Shown: in pieces, positions 16,490 to 24,115 of the stretch
Numbering within the stretch: the first letter of the stretch is position 1
Layout: each line of letters begins with the position of its first letter
Source of the DNA: JAWXTK01 sp044433645
GTDB lineage: Bacteria; Bacteroidota; Bacteroidia; Bacteroidales; Rikenellaceae
Reading direction: 5' to 3'
DNA length: 64,000 nucleotides
NCBI GenBank assembly: GCA_044433645.1
Contig: JAWXTK010000010.1
Span: 1 to 64,000 of the forward strand
The notes under the pieces: model-generated
The model's database searches: none
What the model saw: the letters and a program-made list of their open reading frames with translations, nothing else
Told to the model about the DNA's origin: nothing
Position numbers and translations under genes: made by a program

Positions 16490-18488
16490 CATCATGGTCG
16501 TGATTATGGTCATGTGCACCCTCGCCTTTATCGCCTCTTGGGCCACCCTCGCCCCTTTGAGGTTGATATACAGGTTTAGTTTTTTGGCGTTCTCTTTCTG
16601 CTATTTTATCTAGAGCACGTTGTTTTTTCTTAGCAGCATCTCTCTGATTTTTAGTTGTCAGTGGATAGAATACATCCTTCATATCAACATCAAACTCTAT
16701 TTCCCAGTTAGCCTTAGTTGTAATCTCTATCTCACCCTCCTTGGTAATAAACATCTCTACTCTCTCGCTATGCAAGTTATCCACTAATTTACCTGTATCC
16801 CACACACCATTGGCATTTTTATCTTGAATTATTCTAAGACGCACCGTGCCTGGATCAAGATACTCAAAATTATAAGTTCCGTCCTCCACATTTTTAATCT
16901 CAGAGAGGATTTTTGTAGACTTAGGCATAACTTTAAGTAACTGCAAGATATAAGTGCTTTGAGGATCTTCGCCCTTCACATTAATCACTAGTTTAGAATA
17001 TTTCTCGGGCGAAATTACACCAAACTTAGCCTCCAGGGTATCGTTGCTTTGACGTGCCACATTCTCAAAAGTTCCACCAGGAATAGTTAGCGAATATTGA
17101 CCCTCTTGTTGCCATTTAGCTTTTAGAGTAAATTGTCTCATATCTAAAGTATCCTGCTCAAACTCGTAATTTACCCTAAAACGTTTGCCACCATCAGCCT
17201 CACGTATAAGCGATATGGCTGCCGTGTCAAGGTTAATCAGGGGATATTCAAATTTAATAGGAATATGCTTTAATGGGTTAATTAAAGTAGTGACATCAAC
17301 AGTTAATTTAAACGGGTTTTCCTCTACTTTAGTAGTATCTTCCTCTTCCTTACGTATTTCCCTGCGGCTTCTTGTATCAATTACCTTCCAAACAAGTTCC
17401 ATTTTTTGAGTGTCTGCTCTTAATACATTCACGCTATCATGTTTAAGTGAGACAATCTCGCCTCGCAGCGTATCTGGCACTCTTTCGCTAGGTACATTAA
17501 TCCACAAAGCAACTGAATCTCTATCTTTTTTGAGGTAATCAACTATAATCTCATTTGTTTCAAGACTATCAAAACGTATGCTTTCTATCTCGGGATTTGC
17601 TGCCGAGAACTTAAGTATCACTTGATGTTTATTAGGCCTTGATACGTCGCTCAAATATTGACGCTTAAACACATTTTCTTTAAACAATCTAAAATACATT
17701 TGAGCATCTGCCATCATGTATTTTCTAGTGGTGTCATACCAAATATTAAACGCATCTGCCTTTGCAGGATTATAAGTCGTATCCAAGAAACCTATCTTGT
17801 CAACCCCGGGGTCATAACTCTGATTGTAGTTGGTATCTTCAAACGCAAATACTTTATAATCAATAGGTTTAAGGTTTTCAGCTATAAATCCACCATAAGT
17901 CTGCGAACGAGCCACAAACGATGCAGGAGTCTTTAACATAAGGCTATCATTGTTTTGCAAAGTGTCTAACTTAGCATCAAAAAACAATATAAATGCACTC
18001 GGGATACTATCCTGAGTAAAGCCATTAGAGGTAAATCCTGACATCACCAACGAATCTATCTCATCGCCCGTAGAGAACACATATCTAAAGCTCGAAAGGA
18101 CATTACCTTCATTATTATCTCTAATCATATTACCAAAATTCAGAGCATAAGTCTGATTAGCTAGCAGAGTATCCTGAAATTCTATAATCAATCCCCTACC
18201 ACGCATAGTCACCGTAGGTTTAATAGGGGTGAAGGGCGAGACAAAAAATTCTTTTTGCTGATCTTTGATAGTTAAATACTCGTCAAATTCTATACGTATT
18301 CTTTTCTGATCAAAGTTTTTAGTTCCATACTCAGGCGTGTAACTTTGCACCTTAGGAGGCAAAGTATCCTTTGGGCCACCAGTTGGCGCTAGAGGATTTG
18401 CACAACTAAAAATCAATCCCATGGCAAATAAGCCTAGCAGAAAAGATTTCACACCTATATTATATAGTCTTTCAAAATTCATTATCAC
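16482..18488 (-). CDS. Ig-like-domain lipoprotein with His-rich tail
   Basis: A 668-residue envelope lipoprotein. The signal peptide ends at FSC (Cys29 from the ATG at 18488; ATG at 18482 is an equally good start). The first domain (LPPKVQSYTPEYGTKNFDQK ... FEFDEYLTI-like, residues about 42-150) is a bacterial Ig-like (Big_5/SbsA-type) fold found in a widespread Bacteroidota lipoprotein of unknown role; the long middle part is beta-rich, and LRIIQDKNANGVWDTGKL near residue 560 looks like a Ca-binding prealbumin-like strand pair. The C-terminus is basic, then ends in HDHNHDHDDE, a possible metal-binding tail. Shares one base with folK upstream. Confidence 0.85.
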   Translation of the reverse strand: MIMNFERLYNIGVKSFLLGLFAMGLIFSCANPLAPTGGPKDTLPPKVQSYTPEYGTKNFDQKRIRIEFDEYLTIKDQQKEFFVSPFTPIKPTVTMRGRGLIIEFQDTLLANQTYALNFGNMIRDNNEGNVLSSFRYVFSTGDEIDSLVMSGFTSNGFTQDSIPSAFILFFDAKLDTLQNNDSLMLKTPASFVARSQTYGGFIAENLKPIDYKVFAFEDTNYNQSYDPGVDKIGFLDTTYNPAKADAFNIWYDTTRKYMMADAQMYFRLFKENVFKRQYLSDVSRPNKHQVILKFSAANPEIESIRFDSLETNEIIVDYLKKDRDSVALWINVPSERVPDTLRGEIVSLKHDSVNVLRADTQKMELVWKVIDTRSRREIRKEEEDTTKVEENPFKLTVDVTTLINPLKHIPIKFEYPLINLDTAAISLIREADGGKRFRVNYEFEQDTLDMRQFTLKAKWQQEGQYSLTIPGGTFENVARQSNDTLEAKFGVISPEKYSKLVINVKGEDPQSTYILQLLKVMPKSTKILSEIKNVEDGTYNFEYLDPGTVRLRIIQDKNANGVWDTGKLVDNLHSERVEMFITKEGEIEITTKANWEIEFDVDMKDVFYPLTTKNQRDAAKKKQRALDKIAERERQKTKPVYQPQRGEGGPRGDKGEGAHDHNHDHDDE

Positions 18489-18988
18489 TAATCTAAATTT
18501 CTTTTTAATAATTCATCTCTTAACTCTGAGATAGTTTTCTTGTAAACTGGATGCACCTTATCAGCACACACCTCGCTCAAGGGGTTTAACACAAAATCTC
18601 GCTCCTGCATCATCACATGAGGTATTTTTAGTGTCGGAGTATCTAAAATCAACTCATCATAAAACAAAATATCTATATCTATCACCCTCGAAAGATAGTT
18701 ACGCTTTACGCCCAGCTCGCTCACTTGTGTAGTGTTTTTATCTCTGCCTAACTCTCGCTCTATTGCCTGCAAAATCTCCAAAACACTCTCTGGCGAGTGC
18801 AAAGTATTTATCACAAGCACTTGGTTCAAAAATTCATCTTCGCTCTCAAATCCCCATGCAGGTGTTGCCTTTAGCTCTGAGCTCACAATCACATCACCTA
18901 TCCTACTCTCAATCAACGAGTTGCACTTTTTTAAAGTTGTCTCTACATCTCCCAGATTTCCACCTGTTATTAAAACGAGCTCAGCCAC
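18488..18988 (-). CDS. folK: 6-hydroxymethyl-dihydropterin pyrophosphokinase
   Basis: Transfers pyrophosphate from ATP to 6-hydroxymethyl-7,8-dihydropterin in folate synthesis. The 166-residue length fits. LITGGNLGDVETTLKKC at the N-terminus is the usual G-x-N-L/G-D start; SSELKATPAWGFESEDEFLNQVL (about 39-61) binds the pterin; and RVIDIDILFYDELILDTPTLKIPH (about 111-134) is the HPPK signature with the two Mg-binding Asp residues. It lies seven bases after the delta-prime subunit gene and shares a base with the next gene, so it is part of the same operon. Confidence 0.96.
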   Translation of the reverse strand: MAELVLITGGNLGDVETTLKKCNSLIESRIGDVIVSSELKATPAWGFESEDEFLNQVLVINTLHSPESVLEILQAIERELGRDKNTTQVSELGVKRNYLSRVIDIDILFYDELILDTPTLKIPHVMMQERDFVLNPLSEVCADKVHPVYKKTISELRDELLKRNLD

Positions 18989-18995
18989 CTTAAAA

Positions 18996-20138
18996 TTATA
19001 ATTTTACAATTTTTTTACTCACATCCAACGCAAAGTGCGCAAATATCATCTTAGCGTTTCCATTTTGCACAACTTGACTCAGCGCCAGCTCCATATCCCT
19101 AACCAAGGCCTCAATATTGTGATTGCCTATAAAAGGAGCAAATTTTGCGCAAAAGTCTTTTTCAGCAGCGCAAAGATACACAATAGAACTCATTGAAGCA
19201 TTAATCATATAACTATTTCTGAGCAAACGCACCGAATTTTGCAAAAATTGTTTCTGTTTTTCCCTGCCTATAGTTGCTATTTCCTCGGCCCACTCTAACA
19301 GTTCCATGTGTTTATCATTGTAACTCAGGCGCATTAACTGCACAAAGTTATCAAAATTTTCGTCCTCAAATCTCTGAAAAAGAGAATTAATTATCTTTTC
19401 AGCCTCCAGTAAATTACCTCCACTCAGCCTAGCATATTCATAAGCATCATCAAATGAAAGAGAATACTTTTTAGCCAAGTGCTCGCCCAGAGACTTAGTA
19501 TCTATGCCCGGCACATACACCTCTTGCGTTCTAGAAATTATGGTTGAAAGCAGTTTGTTTTTATTAGCACTCACCAATATAAACACGGTCTTATCCCAAG
19601 GCTCTTCCAAAATTTTAAGCATAGAGTTTGCAGCCTCGACCCTCATATTCTCGGGCAACCAAATAAGCATAACTTTATAACCACCCTCAAAGGACTTAAA
19701 CGAAAGTTTACGCAAAATCTCATCAGCCTCAGCCTTACTTATTATGCCCTGCTTATTGTCTATCTCGATTTTATCGTACCAATCGCGCTCGCTAAAATAG
19801 CCCTTTGTTTGGCAAGCCAACTCACGCCATTGCTTTAAAAAATCATCACTTACAACCTTAACCGACGAAGATTTAGCAGCCGAATTTACAGGATAAACAA
19901 AGTGCAAATCAGCATGCGACAAGGCCTCATACTTCACACACGAAGGGCACACCCCACAGGAGTCGCCATCATGCCTATTCGTACAATTCAAATACTGAGC
20001 ATAGGCCAGAGCCAAAGCAAGAGAGCCCGATCCACACTCGCCCAAAAATAACTGAGCATGCGAGATACGCTGGGCATCCACTGCCGCTGTGAGCTTTTCT
20101 TTCAAAAAGCTATGTCCTACAACATCACTAAATTTCAT
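18996..20138 (-). CDS. holB: DNA polymerase III delta-prime-type clamp-loader subunit
   Basis: Clamp-loader AAA+ protein, 380 aa, which helps place the sliding clamp on DNA. The Walker A region is degenerate (FLGECGSGSLALALAYA, residues about 32-48, lacking the GK-T/S), as expected of delta-prime rather than tau/gamma. A Zn module CTNRHDGDSCGVCPSC follows (about 52-67). The sensor/arginine-finger region reads STIISRTQEVYVP (about 186-198), and the aspartate/lysine ILEEPWDKTVFILVSANKNKLL segment is typical. Starts two bases after dut. Confidence 0.93.
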   Translation of the reverse strand: MKFSDVVGHSFLKEKLTAAVDAQRISHAQLFLGECGSGSLALALAYAQYLNCTNRHDGDSCGVCPSCVKYEALSHADLHFVYPVNSAAKSSSVKVVSDDFLKQWRELACQTKGYFSERDWYDKIEIDNKQGIISKAEADEILRKLSFKSFEGGYKVMLIWLPENMRVEAANSMLKILEEPWDKTVFILVSANKNKLLSTIISRTQEVYVPGIDTKSLGEHLAKKYSLSFDDAYEYARLSGGNLLEAEKIINSLFQRFEDENFDNFVQLMRLSYNDKHMELLEWAEEIATIGREKQKQFLQNSVRLLRNSYMINASMSSIVYLCAAEKDFCAKFAPFIGNHNIEALVRDMELALSQVVQNGNAKMIFAHFALDVSKKIVKL

Positions 20139-20140
20139 AT

Positions 20141-20575
20141 TTATTTTGTACCTGTACTACCAAAACCACCTGCTCCACGCTCAGTCTCGTCCAACACTTC
20201 TACACTCTCCCACTTGGCTTGTATCATGCTAGCGACAACAAACTGAGCCACTCTCTCGCCTGGAGTTAGAGTAAAATCCTCAGAAGAAAGATTCACTAAT
20301 ATAACTTTTATCTCGCCTCTATAATCAGCATCAATAGTCCCTGGCGAGTTTAGCACCGTTAATCCAAATTTAGCAGCCAGACCACTTCTTGGTCTCACCT
20401 GAATCTCATAACCCTCGGGGATTTGCACAAATAGTCCCGTAGGCACTAAAACTCTTTCCAAAGGTTTAATTATAATATCTTCGTTAATATTAGCTCTAAC
20501 ATCCATACCCGCAGCCTGCTCGGTTTCATAAGCAGGTAGAGCAAATTTAGATTTATTTACAACTTTTACTTTCAT
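20141..20575 (-). CDS. dut: Deoxyuridine triphosphatase (dUTPase)
   Basis: Hydrolyses dUTP to dUMP and pyrophosphate, keeping uracil out of DNA and supplying thymidylate synthesis. The 144-residue trimeric-type enzyme shows all five motifs: AGMDVRAN (1), RSGLAAKFG (2, about 63-71), GTIDADYRGEIKVILVN (3, about 79-95), RVAQFV (4) and RGAGGFGSTG (5, C-terminal). It overlaps the flippase gene by 4 bases (ATGA) and precedes holB by two. Confidence 0.98.
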   Translation of the reverse strand: MKVKVVNKSKFALPAYETEQAAGMDVRANINEDIIIKPLERVLVPTGLFVQIPEGYEIQVRPRSGLAAKFGLTVLNSPGTIDADYRGEIKVILVNLSSEDFTLTPGERVAQFVVASMIQAKWESVEVLDETERGAGGFGSTGTK

Positions 20576-22026
20576 TTTTTTATCAATTTTATCAAATTTA
20601 TCTTCTCACGTTTGAGCGCATAAATGCCAAAACATAAAACCAGCAGCAAGTTAACAAAATATTTTAAAACTTCGCTCAAAAGTGCGCTATAAAGCCCAAT
20701 AATATATATAAGTGTGCCCACAGCAAAATATTCTGCAATGCGCCTGATATCATAAGGCGTAGGATAATACTTGCGATTTAGATAATAACTCACCACTACC
20801 ATTACACTTTCGCAGGCCAACCTAGCAAGCGCCGCCCCCATATACCCAAAAGTAGGAATCAAGATAATATTCAGCACCAGAGTAAACACTAGACCTATCC
20901 CCGTAACATAAAAAGCATATTTTGTAGCCCCCGTTTGTTTATACCAAAACGAAAGATTAAGCACCACTCCCGAGAAAATATTACTCAGCAAAATCACGGG
21001 CAGAATATCCATCCCCTGCCTAAAATCCTCACCCACAAGCAGAGCGAACAAATCGCTAAAAAGACTAATGCCCAAAAACAAAACTATGGAAACTATCAAA
21101 AAATATTTAAGGGCCACAGCGTTTGTCTTAACAAAATCCTTCTTATCAAACCCACTCAAAAAGAAAGGTTCAGCAGCCATGCGATACATCTGCGTAAACA
21201 ACAACAGCACCACACCTATCTTGACCACAGCGCTATAAATCCCCAGCGAGCTCATAGCCACATCACCAGGCATAAGATATTTAATCATCTGACGGTCAAT
21301 AAATTCGTTGGCCGTGCCAGCTATACCACTAAGCAATAAGGGCAAACTATAAATAAGCATTACGCCCAACCTACGCCAATGAATTTTAAGCCCACCATCA
21401 CACGAAGGCAACAAAACAATGAGCGTAAAAAGACTAGCAATTAAGTTAGCCACAAACACATATCCTGCGCCAAAACCAGGGTCATATATCTGAGTCCAAA
21501 ACCCTGTTAATCGAGGCAATAAACCATAAAAAAACAAGCAAAGCAGTACATTTATCACCACCGAAAACACCCTAACCACAACAAAACGCCCAGCCTGAGC
21601 GCGCTCTCTAAGCCTAGCAAAGGGCACGGCCGTAATCACATCCAGAGCAATAATTGCCCCCACGATAGCCACATAACTTTTATGAGAAGAATAATCCATA
21701 ACGCTTGCAATAGGCTCAAGAAACAGCATTACTAAGGCAAAAAACAGCAGAGCCACAAGCGTAACACTACCCCATGCCGTTGAAAAAACACGTAATTTTT
21801 CTTGATGGTTTTTAGCCGTTCCAGCAAATTTAAAGTAGCTGGTTTCCATGCCAAAGGTAAGGACTACAAGTGCAAAAGGTATCACAGCATACATATCACC
21901 CACCACGCCATATTCTGCCGGTGTCATAATACGCGTCAAAAAAGGCATCAGCAGATAATTTAGCAGACGAGCCACTATGCTACTCACACCATATATTGCT
22001 GTTTGTTTTGCTAGAAGTCTAAACAT
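20572..22026 (-). CDS. Polysaccharide flippase (Wzx/MATE-like)
   Basis: Integral membrane protein of 484 residues with about 12-14 predicted helices and an N-terminal YGVSSIVARLLNYLLMPFLTRIMTPAEYG pattern in outline, typical of oligosaccharide flippases of the MOP superfamily, which turn lipid-linked sugar units across the inner membrane. No glycosyltransferase is nearby, so its substrate (O-antigen, capsule or another lipid-linked glycan) is not indicated. It is the first gene of the ten-gene minus-strand run, 15 bases downstream of a TATCTTTG box, and its stop overlaps the dut start by 4 bases. Confidence 0.92.
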   Translation of the reverse strand: MFRLLAKQTAIYGVSSIVARLLNYLLMPFLTRIMTPAEYGVVGDMYAVIPFALVVLTFGMETSYFKFAGTAKNHQEKLRVFSTAWGSVTLVALLFFALVMLFLEPIASVMDYSSHKSYVAIVGAIIALDVITAVPFARLRERAQAGRFVVVRVFSVVINVLLCLFFYGLLPRLTGFWTQIYDPGFGAGYVFVANLIASLFTLIVLLPSCDGGLKIHWRRLGVMLIYSLPLLLSGIAGTANEFIDRQMIKYLMPGDVAMSSLGIYSAVVKIGVVLLLFTQMYRMAAEPFFLSGFDKKDFVKTNAVALKYFLIVSIVLFLGISLFSDLFALLVGEDFRQGMDILPVILLSNIFSGVVLNLSFWYKQTGATKYAFYVTGIGLVFTLVLNIILIPTFGYMGAALARLACESVMVVVSYYLNRKYYPTPYDIRRIAEYFAVGTLIYIIGLYSALLSEVLKYFVNLLLVLCFGIYALKREKINLIKLIKK

Positions 22027-22040
22027 AAAAAAATTTTAGA

Positions 22041-22048
22041 CAAAGATA
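22041..22048 (-). promoter_or_regulatory. Predicted -7 box of the ten-gene run
   Basis: CAAAGATA on plus is TATCTTTG on minus, exact TAnnTTTG, only 15 bases before the flippase ATG. It is the only good candidate found for the whole 12290-22026 block. Confidence 0.5.
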
Positions 22049-22117
22049 GTAAAAAATTATGAATTATTGTCACTAACGTTCACAGACCAGTCAGGGGCAA
22101 TAACTCCTGATTAAGCA

Positions 22118-22181
22118 AAAAACCTGCTGTTATACAATAAGTACTAAAAGGGGGGACTTATCAATCTAAAAGCAGGTTTTT
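22118..22181. ncRNA. Nested hairpin, terminator or small RNA candidate
   Basis: AAAAACCTGCT (22118-22128) pairs perfectly with AGCAGGTTTTT (22171-22181), and ATAAGT (22137-22142) with ACTTAT (22156-22161); the tip carries six G (plus strand) or six C (minus strand). T-runs follow on both strands. No gene ends here: it lies in the divergent gap between the flippase and XRE genes. A TATATTTG box at 22254-22261 (minus) would start a transcript of about 130 nt that ends at this hairpin. Confidence 0.45.
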
Positions 22182-22228
22182 AAGATAAAATATAAATAAA
22201 TACTTAAGAATCAAAGAGTTTTAGTATT

Positions 22229-22246
22229 CGTATCATATATGATACG
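22229..22246. promoter_or_regulatory. 18-bp perfect palindrome upstream of XRE gene
   Basis: CGTATCATATATGATACG is its own reverse complement and lies 55 bases before the XRE start and just after a predicted minus-strand -7 box (22254-22261). This is a likely operator for the adjacent regulator; binding is inferred. Confidence 0.6.
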
Positions 22247-22300
22247 CATGGTGCAAATATATATAAAGAAATTTGTAAAACCTAATAATACTAAAGAAAA

Positions 22301-22519
22301 ATGAAAGCTTCGCAATACGACACAACCCTAAAAAGGATAGCTGAAAACATACGAAGCAAACGCAAAGAAAAAAAGCTCACCATACAAGAGCTAGCTTATA
22401 GGTGTGATATGGAGCGCTCAAATATGAGTCGTATAGAATCGGGCAAGGTGAATGTCACGATAAAAACCTTGTGCACAATAGCCACAGCCCTAGAAATCAA
22501 AATAGAGGATTTGATTTAA
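22301..22519 (+). CDS. Small XRE-family transcriptional regulator
   Basis: A 72-residue single helix-turn-helix domain of the Cro/C1 type: LKRIAENIRSKRKEKKLTIQ, then ELAYRCDMERSNMSRIESGK with the recognition helix, and IKTLCTIATALEIKIEDLI as the last two helices. No sensor or effector domain is present. It probably binds as a dimer, and the 18-bp palindrome upstream is the obvious candidate site. No partner toxin, phage or restriction gene is adjacent: the next gene is a convergent folate enzyme after an R2 repeat, and upstream is the divergent flippase operon. Confidence 0.88.
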   Translation: MKASQYDTTLKRIAENIRSKRKEKKLTIQELAYRCDMERSNMSRIESGKVNVTIKTLCTIATALEIKIEDLI

Positions 22520-22540
22520 AAAATAGTTTTTAGTTTCCAG

Positions 22541-22690
22541 ACTCATCAGCTCACCGGAGAGCACCCCGGCCGTGCGCCGTGAGCACGTAATATGTTAACG
22601 GCCTGCCCGACACTCCAAAAAACAAAATGCGTGCATTTTGTAGGAGGGCATCAAATCGCAGATTTGAAAGTAACCATATCACGTCATGAC
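22541..22690 (+). repeat. Repeat R2, copy II
   Basis: Full copy in the orientation opposite to copies I and III. From the left it holds CCGGAG/CCCCGG arms (22554-22569), CGTGC/GCACG arms, GTTAACGG, CAAAATGC/GCATTTTG (22623-22640), the conserved TAGGAGGGCATC and CAAATC/GATTTG (22652-22667), then AAGTAACCATATCACGTCATG. TGCCC and GGGCA around the AAAATGC hairpin also pair. Downstream, ACGTCAGTGGCAATAACTC (22711-22729) resembles the reverse complement of bases at 22058-22080. Confidence 0.85.
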
Positions 22691-22741
22691 CCAAACGCCC
22701 CTATCCCCAAACGTCAGTGGCAATAACTCATAATTCATAAC

Positions 22742-23266
22742 TTAATAAACCACCCTATCAACACGCCTATCATGCTCCTGTGTGGGCACAAAATCCACAA
22801 TCTGAAAATCAAAACACATACCTATAATATAACGAGGCATAACACGCGCAAAAAACCTGTCATAAAACCCTCGTCCACGCCCCAGCCTATCTCCAAAACA
22901 AGAAAAACTCAGCCCAGGAACAACCACCAAATCCAACTCTGAGGAATAATCACGCGTAAACCGAGGCTCAGAAATAGAATATTCACCCTCGACAAGCTCC
23001 CCAGAGTAAGGGGCAAAGAAAATATCATCACCTTTAATAATAGGTAGGAAAATATTTTTCGCTGATGCCCACTTATCTATAAATTCGTGAGTATAAACCT
23101 CATCAGGCAAAGAATAAAACAAGGCAATATTTTGGCTTGCCTGAAACTCAGGCGAATTTTCTAATTTTTCGAGCACTTTCACCGATAGAGATTTTAACTC
23201 ATCACTGGATTTTTGTCTGAAAATTTGCTTAATTTTTGCTCTTAGTTGAGTTTTTGATTCCAACAT
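22742..23266 (-). CDS. 5-formyltetrahydrofolate cyclo-ligase
   Basis: ATP-dependent conversion of 5-formyl-THF to 5,10-methenyl-THF, which returns an inhibitory storage folate to the active pool. The 174-residue protein has the family outline: basic N-terminus (KTQLRAKIKQIFRQKSS), FYSLPDEVYTHEFI (about 49-62), FAPYSGELVEGEYSISEP, and the ATP/Mg-site signature VVVPGLSFSCFGDRLGRGRGFYDRFF (about 132-157 in outline, with GRGRGFYDRF). It is a single gene with its own divergent promoter region opposite sdhC. Confidence 0.94.
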   Translation of the reverse strand: MLESKTQLRAKIKQIFRQKSSDELKSLSVKVLEKLENSPEFQASQNIALFYSLPDEVYTHEFIDKWASAKNIFLPIIKGDDIFFAPYSGELVEGEYSISEPRFTRDYSSELDLVVVPGLSFSCFGDRLGRGRGFYDRFFARVMPRYIIGMCFDFQIVDFVPTQEHDRRVDRVVY

Positions 23267-23298
23267 GTAATATTTTAGTTAAAAAAGTTAAAAAAATA

Positions 23299-23329
23299 TT
23301 GTTATTTTCTAAACAATAAGATAACTTTG
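23299..23329 (+). promoter_or_regulatory. Predicted promoter of sdhCAB
   Basis: TAACTTTG (23322-23329) is an exact -7 box; TTG at 23299-23301 lies 20 bases upstream and is a near -33 element. The leader is about 65 bases. Confidence 0.55.
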
Positions 23330-23399
23330 TAGCTTGAAATTTCCTTGTTTAGCATAACGAAACAACAACAACACAAAATTATAAAAAAAAACAGAATTT

Positions 23400-24089
23400 A
23401 TGAGTAATTTATTCACTTCTTCAATCGGTCGAAAGCTGATTATGAGTGTGTCGGGAATTTTTCTGATACTCTTTTTGCTTTTCCACATGAGCATGAATAT
23501 TGCAGCCATCTTTTCAGCAGAGGCTTACAATATGATTTGCGAATTATTGGGAGCTAACTGGTATGCAGTAGCAGCAACACTTGTTCTAGTTGCTGGCGTA
23601 CTTGTTCACATTATCTATGCTATCGTGCTTACGATTATGAATCGCAAAGCTCGTGGCTCGCAACGTTATGCTGTTAGCACACGCGAGAAAGGCGTTAGCT
23701 GGTCATCTAAAAACATGCTTGTGATTGGTTTTGTAGTTCTTTTCGGGCTACTTATTCACGGTTACCAGTTTTGGTACAACATGATGTTTGTTGAGCTTAT
23801 TGGTGGTCACACTAATTCTGTTGGCCTTTCAGCTCACGACGGCGCAGGACTTATCAAATTTTACTTCACTCAACCTGCTTACGTAGCTCTTTACCTAGTA
23901 TGGTTTGCAGCTATTTGGTTCCACTTAACTCACGGTTTTTGGAGTATGTTCCAAACTATTGGTTGGGCAAACACTATTTGGTTGCCACGCCTAAAATGTA
24001 TCGCTAACATTTTTGCAACTATCGTTTTCTTGGGTTTTGCAGCTGTTGTATTAGCTACATTCTTTAGTAACTGCCCAATGTGTGCATAA
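23400..24089 (+). CDS. sdhC: Succinate dehydrogenase/fumarate reductase cytochrome b subunit
   Basis: Membrane anchor that carries heme b and exchanges electrons with (mena)quinone. The 229 residues form five predicted helices (about 13-36, 55-80, 100-125, 150-185 region, 195-222), the fused single-subunit anchor type of Bacteroidota and epsilon-proteobacteria. Candidate heme ligands are His in LLFHMSMNI (about 24), LVHIIYAIV, LIHGYQFWY and WFHLTHGFW. First gene of sdhCAB. In an anaerobe the complex mainly reduces fumarate to succinate, which feeds the propionate genes found at 46-52 kb. Confidence 0.94.
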   Translation: MSNLFTSSIGRKLIMSVSGIFLILFLLFHMSMNIAAIFSAEAYNMICELLGANWYAVAATLVLVAGVLVHIIYAIVLTIMNRKARGSQRYAVSTREKGVSWSSKNMLVIGFVVLFGLLIHGYQFWYNMMFVELIGGHTNSVGLSAHDGAGLIKFYFTQPAYVALYLVWFAAIWFHLTHGFWSMFQTIGWANTIWLPRLKCIANIFATIVFLGFAAVVLATFFSNCPMCA

Positions 24090-24115
24090 GTTTAATGTCT
24101 AAAAAAACAAACAAC

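Noticed and set aside
22301..22519. Toxin-antitoxin or phage repressor module around the first XRE gene
   Set aside because: No second small gene of toxin type or phage gene is next to it; flanks are core genes and a repeat.
24080..24115. GTG start for sdhA inside sdhC
   Set aside because: Two ATG codons follow and the last gives the usual N-terminus and length; the GTG frame overlap looks accidental.
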